NCBI RefSeq assembly: GCF_019429335.1
Contig: NZ_JAHYJB010000008.1
Location: 1 to 64,000, forward strand
DNA from: Sulfurimonas sp.
GTDB taxonomy: Bacteria; Campylobacterota; Campylobacteria; Campylobacterales; Sulfurimonadaceae
Direction: 5' to 3'
Length of the DNA stretch: 64,000 nt
This document shows, in pieces, positions 17,523 to 26,426 of the stretch. The notes below the pieces were generated by a model that had not been told where the DNA came from, did no database searches, and saw nothing but the letters and a program-made list of their open reading frames with translations. The translations under genes and the position numbers were made by a program. Every line of letters begins with the position of its first letter. Position 1 is the first letter of the stretch.

Positions 17523-17553
17523 TATTTTTCCGTTGTGTCTTATAGTTTTTTAG

Positions 17554-20361
17554 CTATCTGTCTCTCGTTTTTCTATAACCTTTATTGCTTATCCCGCGTC
17601 CCGCATAGTTTTTCTTAAAACATGCCTGACAGATTCCGTATGGTGAGTTTGGCGGCAGCGGAGCATTGCACATTCTGCACTTTGTGGCAAGCTGGCTCTG
17701 CTGAAGCGAATTTTCTATAAATTTATTTAAAATCCCTCTTGATGCTCTGGCTCTGTTTGTATCGATAAAGTAGTCGCTAAAGCGGTAACTCAGCCAGAGA
17801 TAGAGTGAAATCTCTTTTACCATATCCTCGGCACGGAGCAGCTCATCAGTCGTCTGCGCATAACTTCCGACAAGTGGTACGATATTGTAATGTATTGGCA
17901 TCCTCTTCTCAAGTGAAGCCAGATAGCTCTCATAAGCCGCAACGATATATGGAGATTTTAGAGTTAATGGCGCACAAGCTAGATGGTACTTTGTAGCAAT
18001 ATCGAGATCGTAACTGTCAACCAAGATAGAGGTCTCCAGCATGTCATCAAGATTTGTTGCCATAAACGGGCCGTCAAACTCCATATTTTTTACAAAAAAC
18101 ATCAAAATCTCATGCAGTGACTTCTCCTCAAGAATATTACCGACAAGTTTGATATGGTCAAGATTTGCCATCACTTTAAAAGGCACTGTTATCTTTTTCG
18201 CCTCTTTATGAAAGTTCTTTTGTATAACACTCAAAACATCACCGCTCAAGGCTCCTACATAACCCTCTTCATGAAGCCCGAATCTTCCCGCGCGACCAGA
18301 TATCTGATGAATTTCGCTCGGCAGAAGGCTTCTGTCATTTACTCCGTCAAACTTCTCGGCTTTTGAGAAAAGAATGGTTTTTATGGGCAGGTTCATCCCC
18401 ATCGCAATAGCATCGGTAGCAACGAGTATCTGCGTCTCGCCTGCACGAAACCTTCTTGCCTCTTCACGTCTGACTTCTGGAGAGAGATTTCCGTAAACAA
18501 CACTAACACTGAAATATTTGGAGAATGTTTGTTTTAACCTCAGCACGTCTTTTCGGCTAAATGCGATGATTGCCGTGCCTTCTTCCACATCTTTTTCACT
18601 AACAGGTGAGTTTAAAAGTGTTAGCGGATTTTTTCTCTCAAACTCTATTATCTCAAGCTCTTCACCCAAATACTTAGCAAGCTCTACTATCGCCTCTTTT
18701 GCGTTTGGCGAACCTGTCATTATGACCTCTTTAGCAGGCGCGCCTATAATTGCATTTGCCCATGCCCAGCCGCGGTCGCGGTCTTCTAGCATCTGTACCT
18801 CATCGATTACGCAGACATCTACATCAACGTCAAAGTTTACCATCTCGATGGTTGAGCTTATATGCGAGGCATCTTCACTGACAATCTGCTCCTCTCCGGT
18901 TATCAAAGAGGACTCAATACCGCTCTCTTTTAAATCCTCAAAACCCTCTAACGCCAAGAGTCTAAGCGGTGCAAGGTAATATCCAGTATCTGCACTCTTT
19001 AACTTCTGCATAGCCTGATATGTCTTTCCGCTGTTGGTAGGACCTATGTGAAGTGTCAATTTTCTTCTCATGTCACGTGCCAGCGGAAAAAGGTTTTTAA
19101 AATCCCTGATTGTGCGTGCGAGCAGTTCGTATCTCTGCTTTTTTGCTATCTCGTCATGGATGGAGTGTGCAAATCTTTTAACTGTCTTTCGCGCGATTTT
19201 CGGCGAGATATTCAGCGATGAGGGCAACAGGTCAAACAGAGCCTCATAAACTTTTGAGTAGAGCACCGCATGAGTCAAATGAAGCAGAGCAGCATAAGAG
19301 TTGCACTCCTTAACCAAAGAGTTTAAGTCACTTAAAAACTGCTCTTCATGCTCTTTTTTGGAGTCGTTTATCACATCGCTAAAATCTAATCCGTTGCCCT
19401 TCCATATATCTTCTAGAAGCGAATTCAGTTCAACATGCAGTTCTAAAACATATGGCTGATTTTTGTCTGAATGCGGCAGTTTTAGGCTCTGCTCAAGACG
19501 TATCAATAGCTCCTCGTCATGAAGTTCTGTCTCAACGTCTCCAAGCTCTCCTGAAATAATGCTAGAGAGAATGCTCTCTTTTATAAGCGGATAGGAAACC
19601 TTGGTTTTAGGAGGCGTTACACGAAGCGAGCTTACTATCTCTTTTTGAGTCAGATACAGATGCGGGTCACTAAGATTTGCTATAAAGTTCTCTATCTCTT
19701 TTTGCTTTAATGCAACTACACGCTCCTTCTCTTCATTTATCTCTTTAACAAGCAGCTCTTCTTCGCTGTTTTGAAGGTAGTCGTAGTCGTAAACTTTGGT
19801 ATTAAGCGTCAAAATTTTGTGAAAACTCTGTCCATATAGAACATAATGGAGCGAGGCGTTGAACTCCAACGAGTCGTCGATGTCAAAAATTCCGTCAACT
19901 TTTTTCTGAACGCGCTCTTTTTTCAGATTATATCTTATGTGTCGTAGCTTTGACTCCATCTTCTCTATGGTAATTTTTTTGCTTCTAACGTCCATAAAAG
20001 CTTCGCGAAGCAGCCTAGCCTCCTCGTGGCTTACATGCAGCTCATCTATCAGTGCGTCTATCTTATCTTCTCTCTCAAGAGTTGGCTCTTTTGAAACGGG
20101 CGATTTATAAATCTTGCCCTCATGTGTAAAGAAGTTTAAAATGTCTGAGCGAAAGTGGCTATCCGCCTCACTCCACAACATTCTTGCCATCTTAATAAGC
20201 ATATCTCTGCTCTGGTCGATGTCGTAGATGCCAAGAAAGCTAAAGAGCTCACTCAGCGTTTGTGTGCTTACTCTTGCAACCCCAATATCAAACGGGTCGT
20301 CGTCAAAATATTTTCTTATTTTTTGGTTTATCTTAGAGTTTTTCTTGTTTTTCTTTGCCAT
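17554..20361 (-). CDS. SUV3-like superfamily 2 RNA helicase with zinc-finger-like C-terminus
   Basis: A 935-residue protein. The helicase core, from about residue 435, matches SUV3-type ATP-dependent RNA helicases. Motif I is 'HIGPTNSGKTYQAM', motif II 'CVIDEVQMLEDRDRGWAWANAIIG', motif III-like 'VIMTGSP', and motif VI 'QISGRAGRFG'. The N-terminal ~430 residues are charged and helical, with no recognised domain. The C-terminus carries 'CRMCNAPLPPNSPYGICQACF', four cysteines that probably bind zinc. Mitochondrial SUV3 works with an exoribonuclease in RNA turnover; a similar RNA role is inferred here. The gene precedes EamA with a 31-bp gap. Confidence 0.85.
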   Translation of the reverse strand: MAKKNKKNSKINQKIRKYFDDDPFDIGVARVSTQTLSELFSFLGIYDIDQSRDMLIKMARMLWSEADSHFRSDILNFFTHEGKIYKSPVSKEPTLEREDKIDALIDELHVSHEEARLLREAFMDVRSKKITIEKMESKLRHIRYNLKKERVQKKVDGIFDIDDSLEFNASLHYVLYGQSFHKILTLNTKVYDYDYLQNSEEELLVKEINEEKERVVALKQKEIENFIANLSDPHLYLTQKEIVSSLRVTPPKTKVSYPLIKESILSSIISGELGDVETELHDEELLIRLEQSLKLPHSDKNQPYVLELHVELNSLLEDIWKGNGLDFSDVINDSKKEHEEQFLSDLNSLVKECNSYAALLHLTHAVLYSKVYEALFDLLPSSLNISPKIARKTVKRFAHSIHDEIAKKQRYELLARTIRDFKNLFPLARDMRRKLTLHIGPTNSGKTYQAMQKLKSADTGYYLAPLRLLALEGFEDLKESGIESSLITGEEQIVSEDASHISSTIEMVNFDVDVDVCVIDEVQMLEDRDRGWAWANAIIGAPAKEVIMTGSPNAKEAIVELAKYLGEELEIIEFERKNPLTLLNSPVSEKDVEEGTAIIAFSRKDVLRLKQTFSKYFSVSVVYGNLSPEVRREEARRFRAGETQILVATDAIAMGMNLPIKTILFSKAEKFDGVNDRSLLPSEIHQISGRAGRFGLHEEGYVGALSGDVLSVIQKNFHKEAKKITVPFKVMANLDHIKLVGNILEEKSLHEILMFFVKNMEFDGPFMATNLDDMLETSILVDSYDLDIATKYHLACAPLTLKSPYIVAAYESYLASLEKRMPIHYNIVPLVGSYAQTTDELLRAEDMVKEISLYLWLSYRFSDYFIDTNRARASRGILNKFIENSLQQSQLATKCRMCNAPLPPNSPYGICQACFKKNYAGRGISNKGYRKTRDR

Positions 20362-20556
20362 TTATCTTGGTCCATATCACTCAAAAGCTTTTTTTATAAT
20401 CTACAAACTTTATAATGATATATAATAGCAAAATAGTGGTTACAAATGAGACTAAAATATTTGTTGTCTAGCCCAAGGAATGCTTCGCTTATAATCTTCT
20501 GCTAATTTTTTGAGAATTTGTCGTTGAGTTGCTTGAGCCATCATTCAATAAAGCTT
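20362..20556. other. Non-coding stretch between the helicase gene and the repeat block
   Basis: About 195 bp with no ORF supported by homology. It must contain the promoter of the helicase gene (minus strand). I see nothing else beyond AT-rich sequence leading into the tandem repeats. Confidence 0.4.
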
Positions 20557-20790
20557 GTCACTCTGAGTGAGCGCACTTCTCCCGTCACTCTGAGTGAGCG
20601 CACTTCTCCCGTCACTCTGAGTGAGCGCACTTCTCCCGTCACTCTGAGTGAGCGCAGCGAGTGAAGAGTCTCTGCTGAAGTCCAAGAGAGATCCTTCGCT
20701 TCGCTCAGGATGACAAAAAGGGGCACTCAGGATGACAAACACCCGTCACTCTGAGTGAGCGCAGCGAGTGAAGAGTCTCTAGCTGTTATA
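20557..20790. repeat. Mosaic palindromic repeat block with a 27-bp tandem array
   Basis: Three exact tandem copies of a 27-bp unit (GTCACTCTGAGTGAGCGCAC + TTCTCCC) begin at 20557, 20584 and 20611. A full-length palindromic copy follows from 20638 (GTCACTCTGAGTGAGCGCAG...GAGTGAAGAGTCTCT). Then comes a related module (GAGATCCTTCGCTTCGCTCA GGATGAC, ~20687-20714), a partial 'ggggcactcaggatgac', and a second full copy of the first module ending near 20790. There are no spacers, so this is not CRISPR. The block ends at the stop codon of the GIY-YIG gene. The arrays look like slippage products of a dispersed palindromic repeat. Confidence 0.85.
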
Positions 20791-21076
20791 TCAAATCTTC
20801 ATACAAATCTTGCCAAGTTGCATTTTCTTTCTCAATGAGATTTATTTTTTTGCTTCTTTTCCATCCTTTTAGAACTTTTTCTCTTGTGATTGCTGTTTGC
20901 ATCTCATCGCAAAGCTCAAAATAGACTAACTTTGTTACATTGTATCTTGCAGTAAAACCTTCAACGACATGATTTTTATGCTCATAAATTCTTTTAATCA
21001 AATTAGATGTAACCCCTACATACAAAACATGATTTGACTTATTAGTAAGCATATAGACAGCAGGTTGTTTTTGCAT
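20786..21076 (-). CDS. Stand-alone GIY-YIG domain protein
   Basis: A 96-residue protein that is essentially one GIY-YIG nuclease domain of the UPF0213/YhbQ type. It has 'PAVYMLTNKSNHVLYVGVTSNLIKRIYEHK', where AVYMLTN and LYVGVTS give the GIY-YIG-like strands and Arg is in the helix. It continues 'TKLVYFELCDEMQTAITREKVLKGWKRSKKINLI', with the catalytic-type Glu in REKVLK. The family is common in bacteria; its cellular substrate is poorly defined. Here it sits between two blocks of related palindromic tandem repeats, 20557-20790 downstream and 21131-21345 upstream. This arrangement suggests a link between the nuclease and repeat spread, though this is inference. Confidence 0.85.
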   Translation of the reverse strand: MQKQPAVYMLTNKSNHVLYVGVTSNLIKRIYEHKNHVVEGFTARYNVTKLVYFELCDEMQTAITREKVLKGWKRSKKINLIEKENATWQDLYEDLI

Positions 21077-21130
21077 GTGTTTGCCTTTTTGAGTTTTATA
21101 AATTATAACAAAATTTTGACTTGAGCTTAT

Positions 21131-21345
21131 GAGAGAGATCCTTCGCTTCGCTCAGGATGACAAAAAGGGGCACTCAGGATGACGAAAAGGGGCACTCAGG
21201 ATGACGAAAAGGGGCACTCAGGATGACGAAAAGGGGCACTCAGGATGACGAAAAGGGGCACTCAGGATGACGAAAAGGGGCACTCTGAGTGAGCGCACTT
21301 CTCCCGTCACTCTGAGTGAGCGTAGCGAGTGAAGAGTCTCTGCCT
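21131..21345. repeat. 22-bp tandem array joined to palindromic repeat modules
   Basis: A palindromic module (GAGATCCTTCGCTTCGCTCA GGATGAC) leads into six tandem copies of a 22-bp unit, CTCAGGATGACGAAAAGGGG + CA, from 21151 to 21282 (exact 22-bp period; ggggcact at 21167, 21189, 21211, 21233, 21255, 21277; the first copy has a in place of g in 'gacgaaaa'). The last copy fuses to a 27-bp CACTCTGAGTGAGCGCACTT-type unit and then to a full palindromic copy ending ...GTGAAGAGTCTCTG. It is the mirror context of the block at 20557-20790, and together they bracket the GIY-YIG gene. Confidence 0.85.
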
Positions 21346-21367
21346 GCCCCGTCAAATGCTCTTACAT

Positions 21368-22426
21368 TTAGTTTCCATAAAAACTTTTGTACCAATTCAC
21401 AAACTTCTCAACTCCGACATCTAAAGAAGTATCAGGTTTATATCCAAAGTCATTCATCAAGCCGCTTACATCCGCATAAGTAGAGACCACGTCGCCGTCT
21501 TGCATCTCCATAAAGTTTTTCTTCGCCTCTTTGCCCAGTGACTTTTCAAGTGTTTTTATAAAGTCTAAAAGCTGGACAGGTGCGTTGTTTCCTATGTTGT
21601 AAATTCTGTAAGGTGCAGTTGAGCGGTCGGCTGGGAGGTTTTTAGATTGCCACGCTTCGCTCGCAATGAGAGCAGTTGCCGGATTATCTATAACTTTTAT
21701 AATTCCGTCTACAATGTCGTCTATGTAGGTAAAATCCCTGCTCATATTGCCGTGGTTAAATACCTTTATGGCTCTGTCGTTTAAAATTGCATCGGCAAAG
21801 AGCATGGGTGCCATGTCGGGTCTTCCCCACTCGCCATAAACTGTAAAAAATCTCAGTCCCGTTGCTTGAATGCCGTAAAGATGAGCATAAGAATGCGCCA
21901 TCATCTCATTTGATTTTTTAGTAGCTGCGTAGAGGCTTACCGGGTGGTCCGTATGGTCGCATGTCTTAAAAGGGTGTGATTTGTTAAGTCCATATACTGA
22001 TGAACTGCTTGCATATGCTAAGTTTTTTACACCAAAGTTTCTGCAAGCCTCCAAAATATTTAAAAATCCAACTACATTGCTTTGAATGTACGCATGCGGA
22101 TTTTCTATGGAGTATCTTACACCCGCTTGCGCGGCAAGATTGCAAACTGCGTCGAACTTTTCGGTTTCAAAAAGGTTATTTATGGTTTGTGTATCTTCAA
22201 GACTAGCTTTGATAAATTTATGTTTTGGATACTTTGATGATAAGATTGCCGTGCTACGCTCACAATGACCATTTATCCCAAGTTCTGCTAATCTTGCATA
22301 CTTTAGATTTACATCGTAGTAGTCGTTAATATTGTCTAATCCCACTACCTCATCGCCGCGTTCTAACAATTTTTTTGCCAAGTGGTAGCCAATAAAGCCG
22401 GCTGTTCCTGTTACTAATATCTTCAA
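21368..22426 (-). CDS. UDP-glucuronate 4-epimerase-like SDR enzyme
   Basis: A 352-residue extended short-chain dehydrogenase/epimerase. It has the NAD-binding 'GTAGFIGYHLAKKL' (~7-20), 'NLAAQAGVRYSIENPHAYIQSN', the 'SSSSVYG' strand and the catalytic 'YAATKKS' (YxxxK). Its closest known type is CapI/LpsL UDP-glucuronate 4-epimerase, which makes UDP-galacturonate for surface polysaccharide. The UDP-glucose dehydrogenase 12 bp upstream would supply its substrate. Two segments differ from the family norm: 'NGHCERSTAILSS' (~53) and 'ATALIASEAWQSKNLPADR' (~255). Each coincides with a copy of a dispersed repeat (see the repeat entries). The reading frame stays open, and both segments fall in surface-loop-like variable regions. 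Confidence 0.88.
   Translation of the reverse strand: MKILVTGTAGFIGYHLAKKLLERGDEVVGLDNINDYYDVNLKYARLAELGINGHCERSTAILSSKYPKHKFIKASLEDTQTINNLFETEKFDAVCNLAAQAGVRYSIENPHAYIQSNVVGFLNILEACRNFGVKNLAYASSSSVYGLNKSHPFKTCDHTDHPVSLYAATKKSNEMMAHSYAHLYGIQATGLRFFTVYGEWGRPDMAPMLFADAILNDRAIKVFNHGNMSRDFTYIDDIVDGIIKVIDNPATALIASEAWQSKNLPADRSTAPYRIYNIGNNAPVQLLDFIKTLEKSLGKEAKKNFMEMQDGDVVSTYADVSGLMNDFGYKPDTSLDVGVEKFVNWYKSFYGN
21644..21671 (-). repeat. Dispersed palindromic repeat, copy inside the epimerase gene (2)
   Basis: On the coding strand this reads CATTGCGAGCGAAGCGTGGC + AATCT and is translated IASEAWQS. It is closely similar to the copy at 22242-22270, but is read in a different frame. The same CATTGCGAGCGAAGC-type string is a common dispersed repeat in many bacterial genomes. 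Confidence 0.7.
22242..22270 (-). repeat. Dispersed palindromic repeat, copy inside the epimerase gene (1)
   Basis: On the coding strand this reads GGTCATTGTGAGCGTAGCAC + GGCAATCTT, translated GHCERSTAIL. It matches the copy at 21644-21671 at about 21 of 25 positions, but the codon phase differs by one base. Confidence 0.7.
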
Positions 22427-22438
22427 ATCAAAATCCTC

Positions 22439-23608
22439 TTAACTATCGCTATTAAATATATCTCTAGTATAAATTTTATCTTTTACGTCCATAATGCTAT
22501 CGCTCAACCTGTTTGCCACTATAACATCGCTCATCTTTTTAAACTCATCCAAATCTTTTATGACTCTTGAGTTGAAAAAGTCATCTTCTTGACATGCAGG
22601 TTCATAGATAACAACCTCGATGCCTTTTGCTTTTATGCGCTTCATAATCCCCTGAATAGCACTGCTTCTAAAATTATCCGAGCCTGTTTTCATAACAAGT
22701 CTGTAAACTCCGACAATTTTTGGCTTTTTTGCCAAGATGCTATCTGCTATAAAATCTTTTCTTGTGCTGTTTGATTTTACAATCGCCTCAATCATATTTG
22801 ATGGCACATTTGCATAGTTTGCAAGAAGCTGTTTTGTATCTTTTGGCAGGCAGTACCCGCCGTATCCGAAACTTGGGTTGTTGTAGTGCGTTCCTATGCG
22901 CGGGTCAAGTCCGACACCCTCTATAATCTGCCTTGTATCTAGTCCGTGTGTCTGTGCATAACTATCTAACTCGTTAAAATATGCAACTCTCATGGCAAGA
23001 TATGTATTTGCAAAAAGTTTTATCGCTTCGGCTTCGGTACTGTCCGTAAATAAAATCGCTATATCTTTTTTGATGGCGCCCTCTGCTAAAAGATTTGCAA
23101 ATTTCTCCGCTCTTTTGCTCTTCTCTCCGACAATAATTCGGCTTGGGTAGAGGTTGTCATGAAGAGCCAAACCCTCTCTTAAAAACTCTGGAGAGAAGAT
23201 GATATTGTCCGTTTTAAACTTCTCTTTTAGGCTCTTTACATAGCCTACGGGGATTGTTGATTTTATAACCATCACGGCATCTGGATTTATGCTTAAAATA
23301 TCGGCAATTACGTACTCTATGCTTTTCGTATTGAAATAGTTTGTCTGCGCGTCATAATCTGTAGGAGTTGCAATAATGATATAGTCAGCCCCCATGTAAG
23401 CCTCTTCTTTATCCAGAGTTGCGCGAAAATTGAGGTCGTCTCTTAAAAGATACTCTTCTATCTCTTTGTCTTCGATAGGAGAGATTTTTCTATTTAGCAT
23501 CTCCACTTTCTCTGGGATAATGTCAAGTGCTACCACTTCGTTATGTTGAGACAGAAGTATCCCGTTGCTAAGTCCGACGTACCCTGTTCCCGCTATTGCT
23601 ATTTTCAT
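22439..23608 (-). CDS. ugd: UDP-glucose 6-dehydrogenase
   Basis: The enzyme oxidises UDP-glucose to UDP-glucuronate with two NAD+. The 389 residues start with the Rossmann motif '[12 protein letters not shown]' and contain 'STIPVGY', 'SPEFLREG' and the catalytic Cys in '[14 protein letters not shown]' (~252). This is the shorter (~390-residue) class of the family. It lies directly upstream of the UDP-glucuronate epimerase on the same strand (12-bp gap). The pair makes UDP-GlcA then UDP-GalA for polysaccharide. Confidence 0.93.
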   Translation of the reverse strand: MKIAIAGTGYVGLSNGILLSQHNEVVALDIIPEKVEMLNRKISPIEDKEIEEYLLRDDLNFRATLDKEEAYMGADYIIIATPTDYDAQTNYFNTKSIEYVIADILSINPDAVMVIKSTIPVGYVKSLKEKFKTDNIIFSPEFLREGLALHDNLYPSRIIVGEKSKRAEKFANLLAEGAIKKDIAILFTDSTEAEAIKLFANTYLAMRVAYFNELDSYAQTHGLDTRQIIEGVGLDPRIGTHYNNPSFGYGGYCLPKDTKQLLANYANVPSNMIEAIVKSNSTRKDFIADSILAKKPKIVGVYRLVMKTGSDNFRSSAIQGIMKRIKAKGIEVVIYEPACQEDDFFNSRVIKDLDEFKKMSDVIVANRLSDSIMDVKDKIYTRDIFNSDS

Positions 23609-23717
23609 CTAGTTTAATCCTGTAATTATTTAATGTTTATATTTTAAAATAGCTGCATTTTATCCAGATTTTACTTTTAATAAAATTCTAACATGTAGAA
23701 AAATTATCATTTTATGC

Positions 23718-23723
23718 TAAGAT
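23718..23723 (+). promoter_or_regulatory. Extended -10 promoter of ppsA
   Basis: TTATGCTAAGATATAG (23712-23727) gives an extended -10 TAAGAT about 31 nt before the ppsA start codon. It matches the TATGCTAANAT pattern seen at 5060 and 38447. No clear -35 is needed in this group. Confidence 0.5.
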
Positions 23724-23753
23724 ATAGACGATTTTCAGCTAAAAGGCAGCCTC

Positions 23754-26141
23754 ATGAAATATATACGATTTTTCAACGAACTAAACATTAATGATGTTCC
23801 AACTGTCGGCGGCAAAAATGCTTCACTCGGAGAGATGTACCAAAAACTCACTCCAAAGGGTGTAAATATTCCAAACGGTTTTGCTACGACAAGCGATGCC
23901 TACTGGCTCCTTTTGCAAGAGAACAACATAAAAGAGAAAATAGCCGACATCTTGCATGATTTAAATATTAGCGACACAAATAACCTTCAAAAGCGCGGCC
24001 TTGAAGTGCGTACACTTATCTTAAACTCACACCTTCCAGAAGCGCTTGTTGATGAGCTGCTTGAGGCATACAAAACTCTATGTGACGAATACAATACAGA
24101 TGCGGTTGACGTAGCGGTGCGCTCTTCAGGAACGGCGGAAGATTTGCCCGATGCCTCTTTTGCGGGACAGCAAGAGACTTTTTTAAATATAAACACTCCG
24201 GAGTCGCTTCTTCTAAGCGTCAAAAAGTGCTTTGCCTCACTCTTTACCGACAGAGCTATCAGCTACCGTACAAGCCGAGGATTTAACCATTTTAAAGTTG
24301 CTCTCTCGGTCGGCGTGCAGAAGATGGTTCGAAGCGACATCTCTTCAAGCGGGATTATATTTACCATAGACACCGAGAGCGGTTCAGAAAATCTAATCCT
24401 TATAAACTCCATCTGGGGTTTGGGTGAAAATGTGGTAAGCGGGCGGGTAAACGCCGATGAATTTTTCATCTTTAAACCGACTCTAAAAAACGGAATCAAC
24501 ACTATTTTGAAACGCTCTTTGGGGAGTAAAAAAGAGAAGATGTTATACAGCGAAAACATCCATACCCTAAATGTCCAGACAAGCCAAGCGGAGCAAAAAA
24601 GTTTCTCCATAAGCGACAGTGAAGCGATGGAACTTGCCAAGCAGGCTCTTATAATAGAGGAGCATTACGGACGTCCGATGGATATTGAGTGGGCAAAAGA
24701 CGGTAACGACTCCAAACTCTACATTGTTCAGGCAAGACCTGAGACAGTTATGAGCAAACTAGACCAGAGTATCTCCATAGAACACTACTCGCTTGAGAGT
24801 GCAAAAGGTGCAAATATTTTAGCATCGGGTCGGGCAGTAGGGGATAAAATCGGCTCCGGCAAAGTAACCATCATAAATGACACAACGGAGTTTGAGAGAT
24901 TTAACGAGGGCGACATCTTGGTGGCGGATACGACAAATCCCGACTGGGAGCCTATCATGAAAAAGGCTTCCGCCGTTGTGACAAACCGCGGAAGCAGAAC
25001 ATGTCATGCCGCAATAGTTGCACGTGAAATAGGCGTTCCTGCTGTTGTTGGATGCGGCGATGCAACTACTGTTTTAAAAGATGGCCAAATGGTAACCGTA
25101 AGCTGTGCACAGGGCGATGAGGGGTATATCTACGAGGGAGAGATTCCATACTTTGTAAAGACCGTAGATATGAAAGAGCTAAGAGCTACAAAAACAAAAC
25201 TCTTTGTAAATGTCGGCAATCCTGCAGAAGCTTTTAACTTTGCAAAGATGCCAAACGACGGCGTGGGGCTTGCCAGAATGGAGTTTATCATGAACAACTC
25301 CATAGTCGCTCATCCGATGGCGCTTGTTGACATGCACAAAGGAAAGAGTGTAAAAGACGAGGAGAAGATACGCTCTTTTATGACGCCTTACACTGACACA
25401 AAAGAGTTCTTTGTCCATAAACTGAGCGAAGGCATAGCGATGATTGCGGCTGCTTTTTACCCAAAGCCAGTCATTATCAGAACAAGCGACTTTAAAAGCA
25501 ACGAGTACCGCAATATGCTCGGCGGACTTCTCTATGAAGCAGAGGAAGAGAACCCGATGATAGGTTTTCGAGGGGCAAGCCGATACTATGATGAGAGCTA
25601 CCGTGAGGCTTTTGAGTGGGAGTGTGCAGCGTTAAAGAGAGTGCGCGAAGAGATGGGGCTTGGCAACATCAAAATAATGATTCCGTTTGTTCGCACGCCT
25701 GATGAGGGAAGAAAAGTCATAGAGATTATGAGCAAACAAGGGCTAGTCCGAGCAAATGATGGACTTGAAATATACGCAATGTGCGAAATTCCCGCGAATG
25801 TGATACTAGCTGAAAAGTTTTTAGATGTTTTTGACGGCTACTCAATCGGCTCAAACGACCTGACACAGCTCACTCTTGGAGTCGACAGAGAGAGTGCGAA
25901 AATCGCCCACATATTTGACGAGAGAAATGAAGCAGTTAAGAGAATGTTACAGATGGCGATAAAAGCGTGCAAAGAGAGAGGAAAATACATTGGCATCTGC
26001 GGTCAGGCACCATCAGACTACCCAGAGATTACGGAGTTTTTAGTTCAAGAGGGGATTGACTCAATCTCGCTAAATCCAGACTCTCTTTTTAAGATGCACA
26101 AAGTCGTAGCAGACCTAGAAGAGAAGCTGGCTTTAGGATAA
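23754..26141 (+). CDS. ppsA: Phosphoenolpyruvate synthase
   Basis: PEP synthase converts pyruvate, ATP and water to PEP, AMP and phosphate, the gluconeogenic entry step in autotrophs that make pyruvate from acetyl-CoA. The 795 residues have the N-terminal ATP-binding domain ('VGGKNASLGEMY', 'AVRSSGTAEDLPDASFAGQQETFL'). The swivelling phosphohistidine domain has 'NRGSRTCHAAIVARE' (His ~420). The C-terminal PEP/pyruvate barrel has 'IGSNDLTQLTLGVDR' and 'GICGQAPSDYPEI', with the catalytic Cys. Length is normal. The gene is monocistronic behind an extended -10 promoter. Confidence 0.96.
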   Translation: MKYIRFFNELNINDVPTVGGKNASLGEMYQKLTPKGVNIPNGFATTSDAYWLLLQENNIKEKIADILHDLNISDTNNLQKRGLEVRTLILNSHLPEALVDELLEAYKTLCDEYNTDAVDVAVRSSGTAEDLPDASFAGQQETFLNINTPESLLLSVKKCFASLFTDRAISYRTSRGFNHFKVALSVGVQKMVRSDISSSGIIFTIDTESGSENLILINSIWGLGENVVSGRVNADEFFIFKPTLKNGINTILKRSLGSKKEKMLYSENIHTLNVQTSQAEQKSFSISDSEAMELAKQALIIEEHYGRPMDIEWAKDGNDSKLYIVQARPETVMSKLDQSISIEHYSLESAKGANILASGRAVGDKIGSGKVTIINDTTEFERFNEGDILVADTTNPDWEPIMKKASAVVTNRGSRTCHAAIVAREIGVPAVVGCGDATTVLKDGQMVTVSCAQGDEGYIYEGEIPYFVKTVDMKELRATKTKLFVNVGNPAEAFNFAKMPNDGVGLARMEFIMNNSIVAHPMALVDMHKGKSVKDEEKIRSFMTPYTDTKEFFVHKLSEGIAMIAAAFYPKPVIIRTSDFKSNEYRNMLGGLLYEAEEENPMIGFRGASRYYDESYREAFEWECAALKRVREEMGLGNIKIMIPFVRTPDEGRKVIEIMSKQGLVRANDGLEIYAMCEIPANVILAEKFLDVFDGYSIGSNDLTQLTLGVDRESAKIAHIFDERNEAVKRMLQMAIKACKERGKYIGICGQAPSDYPEITEFLVQEGIDSISLNPDSLFKMHKVVADLEEKLALG

Positions 26142-26160
26142 GTTGTTAAAAAGAATAAAT

Positions 26161-26180
26161 GTAATACAATACCGTATTAC
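26161..26180. promoter_or_regulatory. Palindromic operator of the RHH/MazF operon
   Basis: GTAATAC-AATACC-GTATTAC is a perfect 7+7 inverted repeat, 19 bp before the antitoxin start. Ribbon-helix-helix antitoxins bind such palindromes to repress their own operon, so this is the likely autoregulatory site. Confidence 0.6.
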
Positions 26181-26198
26181 AAAATAGAGGAGACTAAA

Positions 26199-26426
26199 AT
26201 GACTGCTACAGTTAGGCTTGATGAGGCTCTTGAGAGTAAATTAAACAGATTATCAGATGTATTACATAAAAAGAAAAGTGATGTCATTAGAGATGCTATT
26301 AATTATTACGCGGCAAATATTGAGAAAACTAAAAAATCGCGAATTTTAATGGCTGTTGAAAAGACAAAAAATAGCGATAAAAATGAGTACAAAGATTTTG
26401 AGGGCACTTTAGATGATGGTCTCTAA
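26199..26426 (+). CDS. Ribbon-helix-helix antitoxin of a MazF/PemK-type pair
   Basis: A 75-residue protein with the classic RHH start 'MTATVRLDEALESKLNRLSDVLHKKKSDVIRDAINYYA': a short beta strand for DNA contact, then two helices. The C-terminal tail is charged and would wrap the toxin. It is preceded by AGGAG and by a 20-bp palindrome (26161-26180) that fits an autoregulatory operator. The toxin gene starts inside its last codons (14-bp overlap). Confidence 0.85.
   Translation: MTATVRLDEALESKLNRLSDVLHKKKSDVIRDAINYYAANIEKTKKSRILMAVEKTKNSDKNEYKDFEGTLDDGL

Noticed and set aside
18518-18979. 153-residue plus-strand ORF
   Set aside because: It is antisense to the helicase core motifs; low-complexity Ser/Thr-rich translation typical of a shadow frame.
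20541-20742. Minus-strand ORFs of 61 and 65 residues with repeated SLRVTGEVR and LTQSDGRSA
   Set aside because: They are translations of the 27-bp tandem DNA repeats, with no start signal or homology. Treated as repeat, not coding.
20557-21345. Possible CRISPR array
   Set aside because: Units of 27 and 22 bp follow one another directly with no unique spacers, and no cas genes are in the window.
21368-22426. Epimerase gene as a pseudogene because of inserted repeats
   Set aside because: Frame, catalytic YxxxK and NAD motifs are intact, and length is near normal. The insertions look tolerated.
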